Positions 25,801 to 34,052 of a stretch of DNA of 64,000 bases are shown here, in pieces (position 1 is the first letter of the stretch; each line of letters begins with the position of its first letter). A program made the translations under genes and the position numbers. This DNA is from Streptomyces sp. NRRL B-1347. Lineage in GTDB: Bacteria > Actinomycetota > Actinomycetes > Streptomycetales > Streptomycetaceae. The stretch is taken from the NCBI RefSeq assembly GCF_000720325.1, contig NZ_JOJM01000037.1, forward strand, positions 62,001 through 126,000, in the 5' to 3' direction. The notes under the pieces are model-generated. The model was not told the origin of the DNA, searched no databases, and saw nothing but the letters and a program-made list of their open reading frames with translations.

Positions 25801-26893
25801 GCTCCCGGCGCAGGGCGGTGATGCCGCTGCGTTCTTCGAGTTCACGGCGCAGCACGGTGGGCCGGTCCACGCCGTCCCGCAGCAGACGGCAGGCCAGGGA
25901 CACGCCGTACGGGGTGAAGAGCGCGGCCAGGCGCCGCCGCCGGTCCGCGGACAGCGGCAGATCAGTGGCGGCCACGAAGCCGGACAGATGGCCGAGCCTC
26001 AGGTCCAGTGCGTCCGGCTGTACGTGCGCGAGGGCGTGCAGCGCCTCGAAGTCGTCCTCGTGGTCGAACGCCGCGGCGCCCGCCGCCAGCAGGCTGCAGA
26101 CGGGGCGTACGTCGTGGAACATGCGGGCGGTGTGCGCGGCGGCCATGATGCGGCGGGCGTGCTTGCGTGCGGTGTCGCGGGGGTCCCGCACCGGCTGCCC
26201 GATCTCGCCGGGCCAGAGCAGCTCCACCTTCGTGAGGACGCCGATGGAGGTGACGGGGGTCGGGGAGAATCCGGTGCCGTCGGCGTCGTGGAACCGGCGC
26301 AGCACGTCGGCGTCGGGCGCGGTGACGTCGCTGTTGAGGACGGCGATCACGGCGTCGGCGCTGCGGAGCCGGGCCGCCGACGAGGCCGTCACCGACGCCT
26401 GGTCGACACCGACGGCGCGCATCGCCTCCTGAGTGTCCCGCGCGTAGGGCGAGTCGAACCCGGGTGTGTCGACGAGGTCGAACTGCCGTAGGCAGGTGTG
26501 CGGTCCGAACACCTCGACGAAGTCCACGGGGCGTGGCACCGCCGGTTGGTGGCCGCGGGCGGTGAACTCGTCGATCCGGCCCAGGCCCTCCAGATGTGTG
26601 GGCGGCCCCTCCTTGTAGTGGACGGTCAGGGCCGTACGGTCCCCGTGGCGCAGCACGCTGACCACCAGGGTGAGCGGTGCGCTGCCGGTCAGCGCGACCG
26701 GGGCGCCGACGAGTGCGTTGACCAGGGTGGATTTGCCGGAGCTGACCCGTCCGGCGACCGCGATCCGCAGCGGGGCGGTCAGCTTGGGCACCTGGGCTTC
26801 GAGCGTCGCGCGGGCGCTTCGCGTGGCCGTGCTGACGGGGATCCTGGCGAGCGCGTCGCGCACGGCTCGCTCGGCTCTGTGCCGAAGGGTCAT
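22802..26893 (-). CDS. P-loop GTPase - Hsp70 ATPase - WD40-like propeller triple fusion
   Basis: The 1363-residue protein combines three parts in one unbroken frame. Residues 1-540 are a dynamin/Era-like GTPase: Walker A GRVSSGKSTLVNAL at 48-61, G3 DTPGFDS near 142, G4 TKVE near 220, then helices. Residues 560-960 are an Hsp70 ATPase (LIVDLGTTTSSAILLS, YDLGGGTFDAALVRIGD, VDVLLVGGSTQMPSVRPYLE) with an Ala/Glu-rich insert around 785-805. Residues 1010-1345 form beta-propeller-like repeats (TALAVGPDGRHLAVAV, VRSVALSDDGALLAAASVDG, VTLAFSADGHYLHIAGDAGL). I chose the ATG at 26893; the upstream open frame is a shadow. An internal GTG near 25290 with GAGG upstream could also yield a separate Hsp70-propeller product. 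It lies between the dynamin and GrpE-like genes. Confidence 0.85.
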   Translation of the reverse strand: MTLRHRAERAVRDALARIPVSTATRSARATLEAQVPKLTAPLRIAVAGRVSSGKSTLVNALVGAPVALTGSAPLTLVVSVLRHGDRTALTVHYKEGPPTHLEGLGRIDEFTARGHQPAVPRPVDFVEVFGPHTCLRQFDLVDTPGFDSPYARDTQEAMRAVGVDQASVTASSAARLRSADAVIAVLNSDVTAPDADVLRRFHDADGTGFSPTPVTSIGVLTKVELLWPGEIGQPVRDPRDTARKHARRIMAAAHTARMFHDVRPVCSLLAAGAAAFDHEDDFEALHALAHVQPDALDLRLGHLSGFVAATDLPLSADRRRRLAALFTPYGVSLACRLLRDGVDRPTVLRRELEERSGITALRRELTERFAARSGLIKTARVIEEIRGIPALLAPDASDRDRDLVGRAVEAVTGLEHSEPAFAEFDLLLRHYTGRIPFSESDARELERATGEHGTPVAARLGLPPETGLAELERTALDRLAHWNGPQYAQEPGGRALAQVLKRRYDEMYHRLRQARAIVGEGAEPCDTDPHEERNPVDPDSPLDLLSTDGPGAVGDGRSADEPVLIVDLGTTTSSAILLSRGRTRLLKEPGSGRDWWPTSVYDDGRLLVGSVAEARRAGGPHHFRTEFKPEIGSPVPILRGPGGAHTAEDLAVAVLAAFRRHTEHFPGGAPSRLLVTVPARTAGRRRDAMIRAGERAGFHDVELLEEPVAAALAPSDGGPWPPGTTVLVYDLGGGTFDAALVRIGDTGHTLLATAGLADGHGGRDIDAAIVQDLAPAMEDWLRTAPERAAPEGAAPEAAASEAAASEEAERRAQLAQLTLRAAIRLKHSLAAEDSPVENVVPGMPPQSLSRKRLGQLTEELLADSVACCRTLMAETGVDPKDVDVLLVGGSTQMPSVRPYLERRLGARVPVRSALDPVLAVVEGAVTWAEGIPERRVTNDGPSSLREPLSWTVPGGRATLVRWFASRGAAYRADAALARVRLADNSLFDLYARTEGRIEQHHVWPGGTLYSGTWLATALRPASPDDLLPHPREVRHWPGAATALAVGPDGRHLAVAVREGTEDSVLRLLDTFTGESRAELRIRGRVLSAAWTCPGTWPVFGVSGAEGYEHGVCVLAASTEGGASARLTLVAEQPAAVLGLAQLPGGGEVVVLCGDGTVRIVDGDGARDRVVGEFPRHPTVLAVRADGQEAVLGGAGGLQGVAWVVDLGNGSRWTSPPLPAQIRSLAYGPHKDVLVGGGSSEDSGFCRFLRGSGPIVPAGVQRVRSVALSDDGALLAAASVDGQVWVGRTHGRGDWARLRYPDTPVTLAFSADGHYLHIAGDAGLRTWALTDAHRPADDSRATTTAHLRPPEPSAQPGESTSHDT

Positions 26894-27024
26894 CGGTGCG
26901 TCCGTCCGTCCCGTACGTCTGTCCCTTGTCGTGCCGCTCCGGCATGCGGGCGCCGCGCCCCCGCCGAACAGCCTTGATGCACAGGAGTGTTGTGCCCTCC
27001 GGCACCGTCCGGCGGGGGGCCGCG

Positions 27025-29046
27025 TCAGTCGTCCCAAGCTGCCGCGAGGCGGCCGCGCAGTTCGTCGACGAGCCCGGTGAGGTCGCCTTCGATCCGCTTC
27101 AGGCCGTCGCGGCGGGCGGCCAGCGGCGCGCGGGCCGCGTCGGCGTCGCGGCGGGCCGCTTCCAGTGCCGCGGCCACTTCGGTCCGGGTCGTCTCGCACT
27201 CCGCCTGGCGCTGTGCGATCCGGTCCCGCAGCTCGGCCAGCGCGCGGACCGCGGAGGCGTCGACCAGGTCCTGCACGGCCTCGTGCAGGAAGTCCCGCTG
27301 CTGTGCCTCCCAGGGCCGGAACAGCTGGTCGAGGGCGGCGACCTGCTCGGCGTTCGTCGCCTTGCGCAGGTCCCGGACCTCGCCGACGAAGGCCATGACG
27401 GCGCCGACCAGACCGCCGACGACGCGCCCCGCCACGACGCCCGGGGACGGCTCGCGCGAGGCCCCGTCCCACGACACCGACTGGACGACGCCCTTCACCA
27501 CCTTGACCGTACGACTGCCGCCCGGGAGCGCCAGCTGCACGGCCTGGTCCCAGGCGATCGCGCCGACCAGGCCGCCTCTGGTGACGCCGAGCCGCGCCCC
27601 GCGCGCGGCGGCCTCGAAGGCTTCCGTCAGGCTGCTCACCGCGCTCGGCGTGGCCGTCGCCGACGGCGCGGGCACGGTCAGCGGGTCCGGCAGCGGGGGC
27701 AGCGGCAGGTCGGCGAACACCGGGCTCCGCAGCGGGACTCCGCTGCGCTCGGCCACCCCCGCGCACGCCGCGCCCGTCAGCTCGGTCGCCGCCCGCCCCA
27801 GCTCGCCCACCAGTACGGCGAGTTTGCCTGCCAGTTCGTCGAGGACCGCCTGCGGGTCGTCGAGGAACGCGACGTCCGTCCGGTAGCGGGCCCGCAGGTC
27901 CCGCCAGGCCTTGGCGAGCGCGGCGGCCGCGCGGGCCCGTAACGCGGTGGTGACGTCGGTGAAGGCCGTGTCCAGTTCCGTCTGCCAGGCGGCGGAGCCC
28001 GCGCCGAGGCGTCCGGCCTCGGCGAGGCGCGCCGCCGCGGACCCCGCCAGCTCCTCGCGGGTCGCGGTGTCCTGGGCGTCCAGGACCGCGATGGCCTCCT
28101 CGACGGGTTCGGTCAGGCCGCGTACGACGGCGTCCAGTTCGGCGAGTGCCGCTCCCGCGCGCAGCCGCAGCCGCGCGTGGGCGACGGCCTCCCACAGGCG
28201 CGCCTCGAACTCCTCGAAACCGGTGAGGCTGTCGCCCGGCGGCTGGGCTCCGGTCAGCTGGAGCAGTCGGCTGCGGCTCGACACGGCAAGCACCACGGAC
28301 CGCTCCTCGATCCCCGCGACCGCCGACAAGCGGGCGCGCACCTCACGAACCGCCTGTTCCGGATCCGCCGTCTGGTCGGCCTTCGTCACGGCGAACAGAA
28401 GCCGCTCCGGGTGCTCTTCGGCGCCCACCGCGCGGACCACCCGCTCGATGAAGGCGGTCTCGGACGGCAGCGGCGGCCGCATGGCGTCGATGACGTACAG
28501 CACGAGATCGGCCTGCGGCAGCACGCCCAGGGCCGCGGCCGTGTGGCCGCGGTGCACGCCTCCGATGCCGGGAGTGTCGACGCACACGATGCCGTCGGCG
28601 AGTTTGGCGTTGGGCGTGCGGATCGAGGCCGTGAGCACGCGCTCGGCGTCCGCCGCGGCCGTGCCGTCCTGCACCTCGGCCTCGCAGATGTAGCGGCGAA
28701 GGCCGTCGCGTCCGATGTCGCGCTCCTCGGTGGCGCCCGCGTCCTGAGCGGCCAGCTCGACCGTGATCGTCTCCCGGTCGGCCCATCGCACCGACGTCAG
28801 GACCCGCGTGGCGACGTACGAGTCGACGGGGAACAGCGTCGCGTCCTCCAGCAGCGCGTTGAGCAGCGACGACTTGCCGCTGCTGAACTCGCCCATGACC
28901 ACCGCGGTCACCTGCGCCTGCCGCACCCGCCGTTCGACCTCGTCCAGGCGGGCGACGAGGTCCCGGCGCCCCGCTTCGAGTGCGCACCGCACCACAGCGG
29001 GAACGAAAGCCACCATTCGATCTGCGAAGTCGTCGTTGTCACGCAT
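27025..29046 (-). CDS. Dynamin-like GTPase
   Basis: The 673-residue protein has a large GTPase domain at the N-terminus: G1 MGEFSSGKSSLLNALL (51-66), a G2 threonine in YVATRVLTSVRW, G3 CVDTPGIGGVHRGH, G4 FAVTKADQT. Long coiled helices follow, interrupted by a hydrophobic Gly-rich stretch (VVAGRVVGGLVGAVMAFVGEV) able to insert in membrane, and more coiled coil to the end. This is the bacterial dynamin-like architecture that remodels or ruptures membranes. It is the first gene of the left operon; the ATG at 29046 follows a G-run. It faces the CATRA genes across 273 bp. Bacterial dynamins occur in several defence systems, which supports a conflict role here. Confidence 0.9.
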   Translation of the reverse strand: MRDNDDFADRMVAFVPAVVRCALEAGRRDLVARLDEVERRVRQAQVTAVVMGEFSSGKSSLLNALLEDATLFPVDSYVATRVLTSVRWADRETITVELAAQDAGATEERDIGRDGLRRYICEAEVQDGTAAADAERVLTASIRTPNAKLADGIVCVDTPGIGGVHRGHTAAALGVLPQADLVLYVIDAMRPPLPSETAFIERVVRAVGAEEHPERLLFAVTKADQTADPEQAVREVRARLSAVAGIEERSVVLAVSSRSRLLQLTGAQPPGDSLTGFEEFEARLWEAVAHARLRLRAGAALAELDAVVRGLTEPVEEAIAVLDAQDTATREELAGSAAARLAEAGRLGAGSAAWQTELDTAFTDVTTALRARAAAALAKAWRDLRARYRTDVAFLDDPQAVLDELAGKLAVLVGELGRAATELTGAACAGVAERSGVPLRSPVFADLPLPPLPDPLTVPAPSATATPSAVSSLTEAFEAAARGARLGVTRGGLVGAIAWDQAVQLALPGGSRTVKVVKGVVQSVSWDGASREPSPGVVAGRVVGGLVGAVMAFVGEVRDLRKATNAEQVAALDQLFRPWEAQQRDFLHEAVQDLVDASAVRALAELRDRIAQRQAECETTRTEVAAALEAARRDADAARAPLAARRDGLKRIEGDLTGLVDELRGRLAAAWDD

Positions 29047-29156
29047 GGAACGCCCCCCAACGGCGGACCGGGCCGAGGCCGCACACCCCCCACGGGTCGG
29101 CCGCCCTGACTCCGCCTTCCCGCGCAGTCTCGTCCGGATCGATGTGGTTGGCCAAT

Positions 29157-29175
29157 ACCCGTCCCCCACACGGGT
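29157..29175. promoter_or_regulatory. Inverted repeat in the shared promoter of the two conflict operons
   Basis: ACCCGT and ACGGGT are separated by 7 bp in the 273-bp gap between the divergent dynamin and CATRA operons. A bound regulator here could couple both. The repeat is short, so the claim is weak. Confidence 0.35.
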
Positions 29176-29319
29176 GAACACCACCGCACTCACGCACGCC
29201 CTGCCAGCGCTCCGGTAAGCCCTGGCGACACAGGTTCCGCCGAAGCGGTGTACGGGCCGCGTGCCGTCGAAGACAATCGGCATCCGTTCCTGGGTGGTGG
29301 TACGCGGCTGGGGGGCAGC

Positions 29320-29718
29320 GTGGCTGATACGGCGGCGGGAAACGACTTCGAAGAGGCGGCCCGGCAGGCGGCGTCCGCTCTGGGGCGCATCGCCGAGTGG
29401 TCGATGCCCGCGCCGCGGTGGCGCGCCGTGGCGGCGGCCGTCGAGGCCGTGGGGCAGTCGTGGCGGGCCGGTGACGGTGAGCGGCTGCGCCTCGCGGCGG
29501 CCCGACTCGCTCTGGCCGGGCCGCGTCTTGTGGCCACGCGTCACGAGGACGACCCCCTCGTCCCGGCCCCGGCGGAGGTGCACGAGCGGTCCAACGTATT
29601 GATCACGGAGATCTTGAACCGGTCGCGGTCCTCCGCTCCGGGTTCCGGGGCGGTCGGCGAGGACGGTGCGGACTGTGCGGACGACTCGGACGACGACGAG
29701 GACGGGGGCGGCGCGTGA
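29320..29718 (+). CDS. Small CATRA-system-associated protein
   Basis: The 132-residue protein starts at a GTG at 29320 behind GGGGGG. The N-terminal 85 residues are helical (AARQAASALGRIAEWSMPAP, RWRAVAAAVEAVGQSWRAGD). The C-terminal 35 residues are Asp/Glu/Gly-rich and probably disordered (DCADDSDDDEDGGG). I know of no catalytic family. Small proteins of this form sit directly before CATRA genes in actinobacteria, and here its TGA overlaps the next GTG by four bases. It may be an adaptor or a switch for the effector. Confidence 0.7.
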   Translation: MADTAAGNDFEEAARQAASALGRIAEWSMPAPRWRAVAAAVEAVGQSWRAGDGERLRLAAARLALAGPRLVATRHEDDPLVPAPAEVHERSNVLITEILNRSRSSAPGSGAVGEDGADCADDSDDDEDGGGA

Positions 29719-31223
29719 GCGCCGTGGTGCGGCGGGCGCTGCTGCTGCACGTCTTCTACGGAGTGGGCCGCGCGGGTCTGGGCGCGCGGGCCGCGCAGGT
29801 GCAGCGCGTCTGGGACGACTGCGGCCGCCTGGGTCTGGACGCGGCCGTGCCGGGCGAGGCGTTGCTCGACGAGGTGCCGGGGATCGACGGGCCCGCGCCG
29901 CGCTACCGCGTCCTGGCGGCGCGGCAGCGGACGGGCGGCGGACTGCGTCAGGCGCTGCTCTTCCAGAGCCATGACGTCGTCGGCGTCACGCTCCTGCTGG
30001 CTCCGGAGCACGAGAGCGATGGGCAGTCGCTGGAGCGGCTGGTGCCGTGGGCCTGCCCGGGAAGTCTGGGGTCCGTCCAGGTGCTGCTCGGGCTCAGTGC
30101 CGGTGCGTTGTTCACGGCGGACGGGGGCGGCGGCGTGGTGCCCGAGGTGGCGGGTGAGGTGGCTGTCCTGTTCCCGGGGAGCCGCCCCGGCGAGCCGCAC
30201 CGCACCCGGCAGGGCTTCGCGCTCTGGGAGGCGCCCGGGGGCGGCACCCCGGGGGCGCGGAGGCGTCTCGTGGCGCTCGCCCCGGTCGCGCTGGAGCGCG
30301 AGTTGGACGCCTTCGCCTGGCACGCCCGGGACCGTCCCGCCCCCTTGACGCGCTACGCGCTGCACGCGGCGAAGCTGCGGTACGAGCGGGCGGTGCTCGA
30401 CCGGAGCCGTCACGGGGAGCTGCGCGACCGTGCCGGTGAGGCGGTGCGGCGGGCGTCGGAGGTCACCGCGCGGCTGCTCGGCGGGGACGGGCCCGCGCTG
30501 CGCGAGGTCCTCGACGCCCGGGGCGAACTGGTCGCGTTGAGGACCGACGCGCAAGGGCTGATCGTGGCGGCGTCGAGGCTGCGGATGATGCGCCGCACGG
30601 TGGAGATCGCCCTGGACAACCTGATGGCGTCCGTGCCCGGGGAGTGCGATCCGCCGCCGGACGCGACGCTGCCGTCCGCGAGCCCGTTCGCCGGTGACCG
30701 GCTGCTCGGGGAGCGGCTGCGGCAGGACGTCGACGACGAGCTGGAGTACCTCCAGGCGGCCGTCGAGGCGTCGGCCGAGGTGTCCCGCGAGGCCCTGGCG
30801 GCGGCCGAGGTGCACCTGGCCGACCACCGGCAGAGCCTGACGTTGCTGCAGACCTCCTTCATCGGCGCCCTGTTGATGGGTCTCGCCGCCGTGCAGGCCT
30901 TCAGCTACCGCGTGCCGATGCCCGGCCCCGTGCAGGCACCGGTGATCGCCCTGCTCGCCGCGCTCGCCCTGACGCTTCCGGTGACCGTGCTCGCCTGGTC
31001 GCGCGGCACCGTGCGGACGGGCTCGTTCGCCGTGCTGCACCCCGTGCTCCTGGGAGCCGTGGGCGCTTCGGTGGGGTGGCTCGCGGCGACCCTGGTCGCC
31101 CGGGGCACCGACGGCGGTGCGCAACAGGACCGGTGGTCGCTGGTGGGCGCCGGAGCCGGTGCGGTGGCCGCGGCCGCGGCCGACGTGCTCGGCCGCCGGT
31201 GGCGCACGCGGACCAGGACGTGA
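29715..31223 (+). CDS. CATRA-family (caspase/TPR-associated) membrane protein
   Basis: The 502-residue protein begins RRALLLHVFYGVGRAGLGAR. It has a beta-rich N-domain (VVGVTLLLAPEHESD, GSVQVLLGLSAGALF, RLVALAPVALERELDAFAWH), a helical middle (KLRYERAVLDRSRHGELRDR, LRMMRRTVEIALDNLMASV), and at the end three to four membrane segments (FIGALLMGLAAVQAF, APVIALLAALALTLPVTVLA, AVLHPVLLGAVGASVGWLAA, LVGAGAGAVAAAAADVLG). This matches what I know of CATRA proteins, described as partners of caspase-fold and TPR proteins in actinobacterial conflict systems. The next gene is exactly such a TPR-CHAT protein, which supports the call. It probably links the protease to the membrane. Start GTG 29715 overlaps the previous stop. 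Confidence 0.78.
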   Translation: MSAVVRRALLLHVFYGVGRAGLGARAAQVQRVWDDCGRLGLDAAVPGEALLDEVPGIDGPAPRYRVLAARQRTGGGLRQALLFQSHDVVGVTLLLAPEHESDGQSLERLVPWACPGSLGSVQVLLGLSAGALFTADGGGGVVPEVAGEVAVLFPGSRPGEPHRTRQGFALWEAPGGGTPGARRRLVALAPVALERELDAFAWHARDRPAPLTRYALHAAKLRYERAVLDRSRHGELRDRAGEAVRRASEVTARLLGGDGPALREVLDARGELVALRTDAQGLIVAASRLRMMRRTVEIALDNLMASVPGECDPPPDATLPSASPFAGDRLLGERLRQDVDDELEYLQAAVEASAEVSREALAAAEVHLADHRQSLTLLQTSFIGALLMGLAAVQAFSYRVPMPGPVQAPVIALLAALALTLPVTVLAWSRGTVRTGSFAVLHPVLLGAVGASVGWLAATLVARGTDGGAQQDRWSLVGAGAGAVAAAAADVLGRRWRTRTRT

Positions 31224-31310
31224 GCACCGGCCGCGCACGCAAGGCGGGGCATGAGCTCAAGCCACGTACGCGGGGCGGGACATGAGCACGTACGAGGGGG
31301 GGAGAACGGC

Positions 31311-33746
31311 ATGGGGATCAGGCGGCGGCTGCGGGCCGAGGTCAAGCGCGTCGACGGGTTGCGGGCCGCGCGCGAAGGGCGCTGGCAGGCCGCCCGTGAC
31401 GACCTCACCCTCGCCCTGGAGGCGCTCACCGCCGAAGGTCTGAGCGACGAACTGCCCAAGGCGCTCGAACCCCTGGTCACCGCCTGCATGATGGCGGGAC
31501 TCCTGGACGAGGCGGAGCGGCGCGCCATCGACTACCGCGCGTGGGCCGCCGACCACGGCAGCCCCGAGGACCGGGCCATCGCCCTCGGGAAGTACGGGGA
31601 GGTGGTCGCGCAGATCGGGCGTCTCGTCGAGGCGGCCGAGGCGTTCCGCGAGGCCCTGGTGGCGCTGGGCGAGCCCGCTGACGAGGCGGGCCGGGAACTG
31701 CGCTGGTCCCTGCTGAGCAACCTGGGCAGCGCCCTCGCCCACGCCGGGCGCTTCGGCGATGCGGAGCAGGTGCAGCGCCGGGCCTTCGATGTCGCGCGGG
31801 AGCTGGACAGCGCCCCCAGGGCGGCCCTCGCCGCGAGCCAGTTGAGCCTGGCGGTCAACGGGGTCGGGCACCGGGAGCGGGCGCTGGAGTGGGCCGAGGC
31901 CGCCCACCGCCTGGTGCGGCCTGACGACGACGACCTCGTGGTGGCCGAGGTCGAGGGCAATCGCGCGCTGGCCCTGAGCCGCGCGGGCCACACCGACGAG
32001 GCCGAAGAGGCCATGCGGCGGGCTTGGGCCGCCGCCCGGAACATCCCGCTGATGGCCCAGCAGGCGCAGGTGACGAGGCTTGAGGTGCTCAGCCGGGCGG
32101 GGCGGCACGACGAGGCCGTGGCCATGGCCGACGCGCTGCTCGCCGCGCTGCCTTTGGGGCAGCCGCGGCAGCGTGCCGTCGCCCTCAACCTCCGGGCGGG
32201 CATCCGCCTCCAAGGAGGCCGCCCCGGCGAGGCGATCGCGGACCTGGAGAGCGCCCTCGAACTGAAGCAGCGCATCGCCGATCATCGGGGTATGGCGACC
32301 GGCCACCTCAATCTGGCGCACGCCTTCCTGGGCGCGGGGAACCTGCCCTCCGCCCGTCACCACGCGCGGCGGGCCGAGGAGTTGTGGGAGCCCCTGCTGC
32401 GGGCCGCGAGCGACGAGGCGGGTTCGGTCGGCCTCTTCGACGTGCACGCCACGGCCCTCACCCAGGTCGCCCAGGAGCTGCGGCTCGGCGTCGACGACGT
32501 GACCGGGGCGCTTGAGGCCGCCGAGCGGGGCCGCTCCGGCCCGTTGAGCGAGCGCATCCGCGCGGCCCGCCCCGCGCGGGCCCAGGTGCCCGCGGAGCCG
32601 CCCGGCAGCGAGCGGATGCGCCGCCTTGCCCGCCGCCTGGGAGCGACGCTGCTCGTGTACGCCCCGCACTTCGAGATCGAGGCCGTCAGCGGCCAGGCCC
32701 CGCGGCTGCGGGAGGTCCACATGTGGGTGGTGACTCCCGACGGGGACATCCACCACGAGGTGCAACATGAGGTGACCGACCACGACCGCGTGGACGAGTC
32801 GCGGCCGGTGGACCTGCTGGACGCCGTACGGCAGTTGGAGAGCCAGGTCGGCGATGCCGCGCTCATGGCGGGGTGGGCCGAGGTCCTGCTGGGGAAGGTC
32901 GCGCGGCTGCTGCCTTCGGGGCCGGCCGCGCGCCTGGTCATCGTGCCGCAGCGCGGACTGTGGTCGGTGCCCTTCGCCGCGCTGCCCGTCGGCGCGGGGG
33001 AACCGCTCGTGAGCCGGTGCTCCCTCACCCTGGTGCCGTCCCTGCACGCCCTGGAACTGATCGCGCACGAGGACGTGTGGCGCGCCGGCGGACGGGAGCC
33101 CGGGGCGTCCGGCGCACTCGTGGTGGGCGGCGTCCGGGACGCGGTGGTGCCGACCCCGGACGGGCGCCTGTTGCCGCTGTCCGACCTGCCCCTGACCCTG
33201 GAGACCGCGCGGGCCGTCGCTCGCGTGCACGGAGCTTCCGCCCTGGCGGGCGCCGCGGCGACCGTGCCCGCCGTGCTCGACCGGATGGGCTCCGCCGACC
33301 TGCTGCACTTCTCCTGTCACGCCGTGCTCGACGCCCGGCTGCGGCTCGACCAGCTCCCCGGCTGCATCGCGCTGACCCCCGCCGGTGACGAGCACGGCCA
33401 GCTCACCAGCACCCTGCTCGCCAGCACTCCGACCCGGGCCAGGATCGCGGTCCTCGGCTGCTGCGCGACCGGCCAGGGCCTGGTGACCGCCGACGGCGTC
33501 CTCGGTCTGGCCCGCACCTTCCTCATGTCCGGCGTCTCCACGGTCGTCGCCACGCTCTGGGAGGTTCCCGAGGAGCCGACCCACGACGCCCTGGTCTGCT
33601 TCCACCAGGAGCTGGCCCTGACCGACGACCCCGCCGAGGCGCTGCGCCGCGCGATCCTGACGACCCGTCGCAAGTGGCGGGCCCCGGAGATCTGGGCCGC
33701 GTTCACCCTCATCGGCTCACCGGGGCCACGGCGGGACACGCCGTGA
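31311..33746 (+). CDS. TPR repeat - CHAT (caspase-like) protease
   Basis: The 811-residue protein starts at the ATG at 31311 behind GGGGGAGAA. Residues 20-430 are TPR repeats (ARDDLTLALEALTAEGL, AIALGKYGEVVAQIGRLVEA, GHLNLAHAFLGAGNLPSARH). The C-terminal 300 residues are a CHAT domain, a caspase/separase-fold cysteine protease. The catalytic dyad is His670 in LLHFSCHAVLD and Cys718 in VLGCCATG, followed by GLARTFLMSGVSTVVATLWE, the usual C-terminal strand-helix. Both catalytic residues are present, so it should be active. CHAT proteases are known effectors in bacterial immunity (for example in Craspase and gasdermin systems). Here the TPR part would sense or bind the CATRA protein. Confidence 0.92.
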   Translation: MGIRRRLRAEVKRVDGLRAAREGRWQAARDDLTLALEALTAEGLSDELPKALEPLVTACMMAGLLDEAERRAIDYRAWAADHGSPEDRAIALGKYGEVVAQIGRLVEAAEAFREALVALGEPADEAGRELRWSLLSNLGSALAHAGRFGDAEQVQRRAFDVARELDSAPRAALAASQLSLAVNGVGHRERALEWAEAAHRLVRPDDDDLVVAEVEGNRALALSRAGHTDEAEEAMRRAWAAARNIPLMAQQAQVTRLEVLSRAGRHDEAVAMADALLAALPLGQPRQRAVALNLRAGIRLQGGRPGEAIADLESALELKQRIADHRGMATGHLNLAHAFLGAGNLPSARHHARRAEELWEPLLRAASDEAGSVGLFDVHATALTQVAQELRLGVDDVTGALEAAERGRSGPLSERIRAARPARAQVPAEPPGSERMRRLARRLGATLLVYAPHFEIEAVSGQAPRLREVHMWVVTPDGDIHHEVQHEVTDHDRVDESRPVDLLDAVRQLESQVGDAALMAGWAEVLLGKVARLLPSGPAARLVIVPQRGLWSVPFAALPVGAGEPLVSRCSLTLVPSLHALELIAHEDVWRAGGREPGASGALVVGGVRDAVVPTPDGRLLPLSDLPLTLETARAVARVHGASALAGAAATVPAVLDRMGSADLLHFSCHAVLDARLRLDQLPGCIALTPAGDEHGQLTSTLLASTPTRARIAVLGCCATGQGLVTADGVLGLARTFLMSGVSTVVATLWEVPEEPTHDALVCFHQELALTDDPAEALRRAILTTRRKWRAPEIWAAFTLIGSPGPRRDTP

Positions 33747-34052
33747 TGCCGACGTCCTGCGGCAGGTCGGGGCGGGGTGCCGCCGCCACCCGGCGGGCTC
33801 GCAGCCGTACCGCGCCCGTCGCAGCGAAAGTTCATTCGATTCGCGGTCGACCGGATCGTCCATCCTGCGTATCTCGTGCGGTGTTGCCCCTGGTCGGCAC
33901 AGATTGGCCGAGGTCGTCCTAGGATCCGTGCGCCGCACGCCGTAGGTTCCTCGTGGTCCCAGACCCCGGCCACCGCTGTAGTCGTCAGGCCGCGGGCGGG
34001 CGTGCGAGCGTCCCCTCACGGCCCTCTCCTGGCTCGTAGCTGGAGGGCCGGT
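33747..34052. other. 306-bp intergenic region after the CHAT gene
   Basis: No gene or strong hairpin is seen. The stretch at 33820-33900 is relatively AT-rich (for example AAGTTCATTCGATTCGCGG) and could carry a promoter for the small protein gene at 34053. Confidence 0.4.

Noticed and set aside
26894..28195. Upstream extension of the GTPase-Hsp70 fusion to 28195
   Set aside because: It overlaps the dynamin gene in another frame and is Arg/Gly-rich low complexity; the GTPase fold starts at the ATG at 26893.
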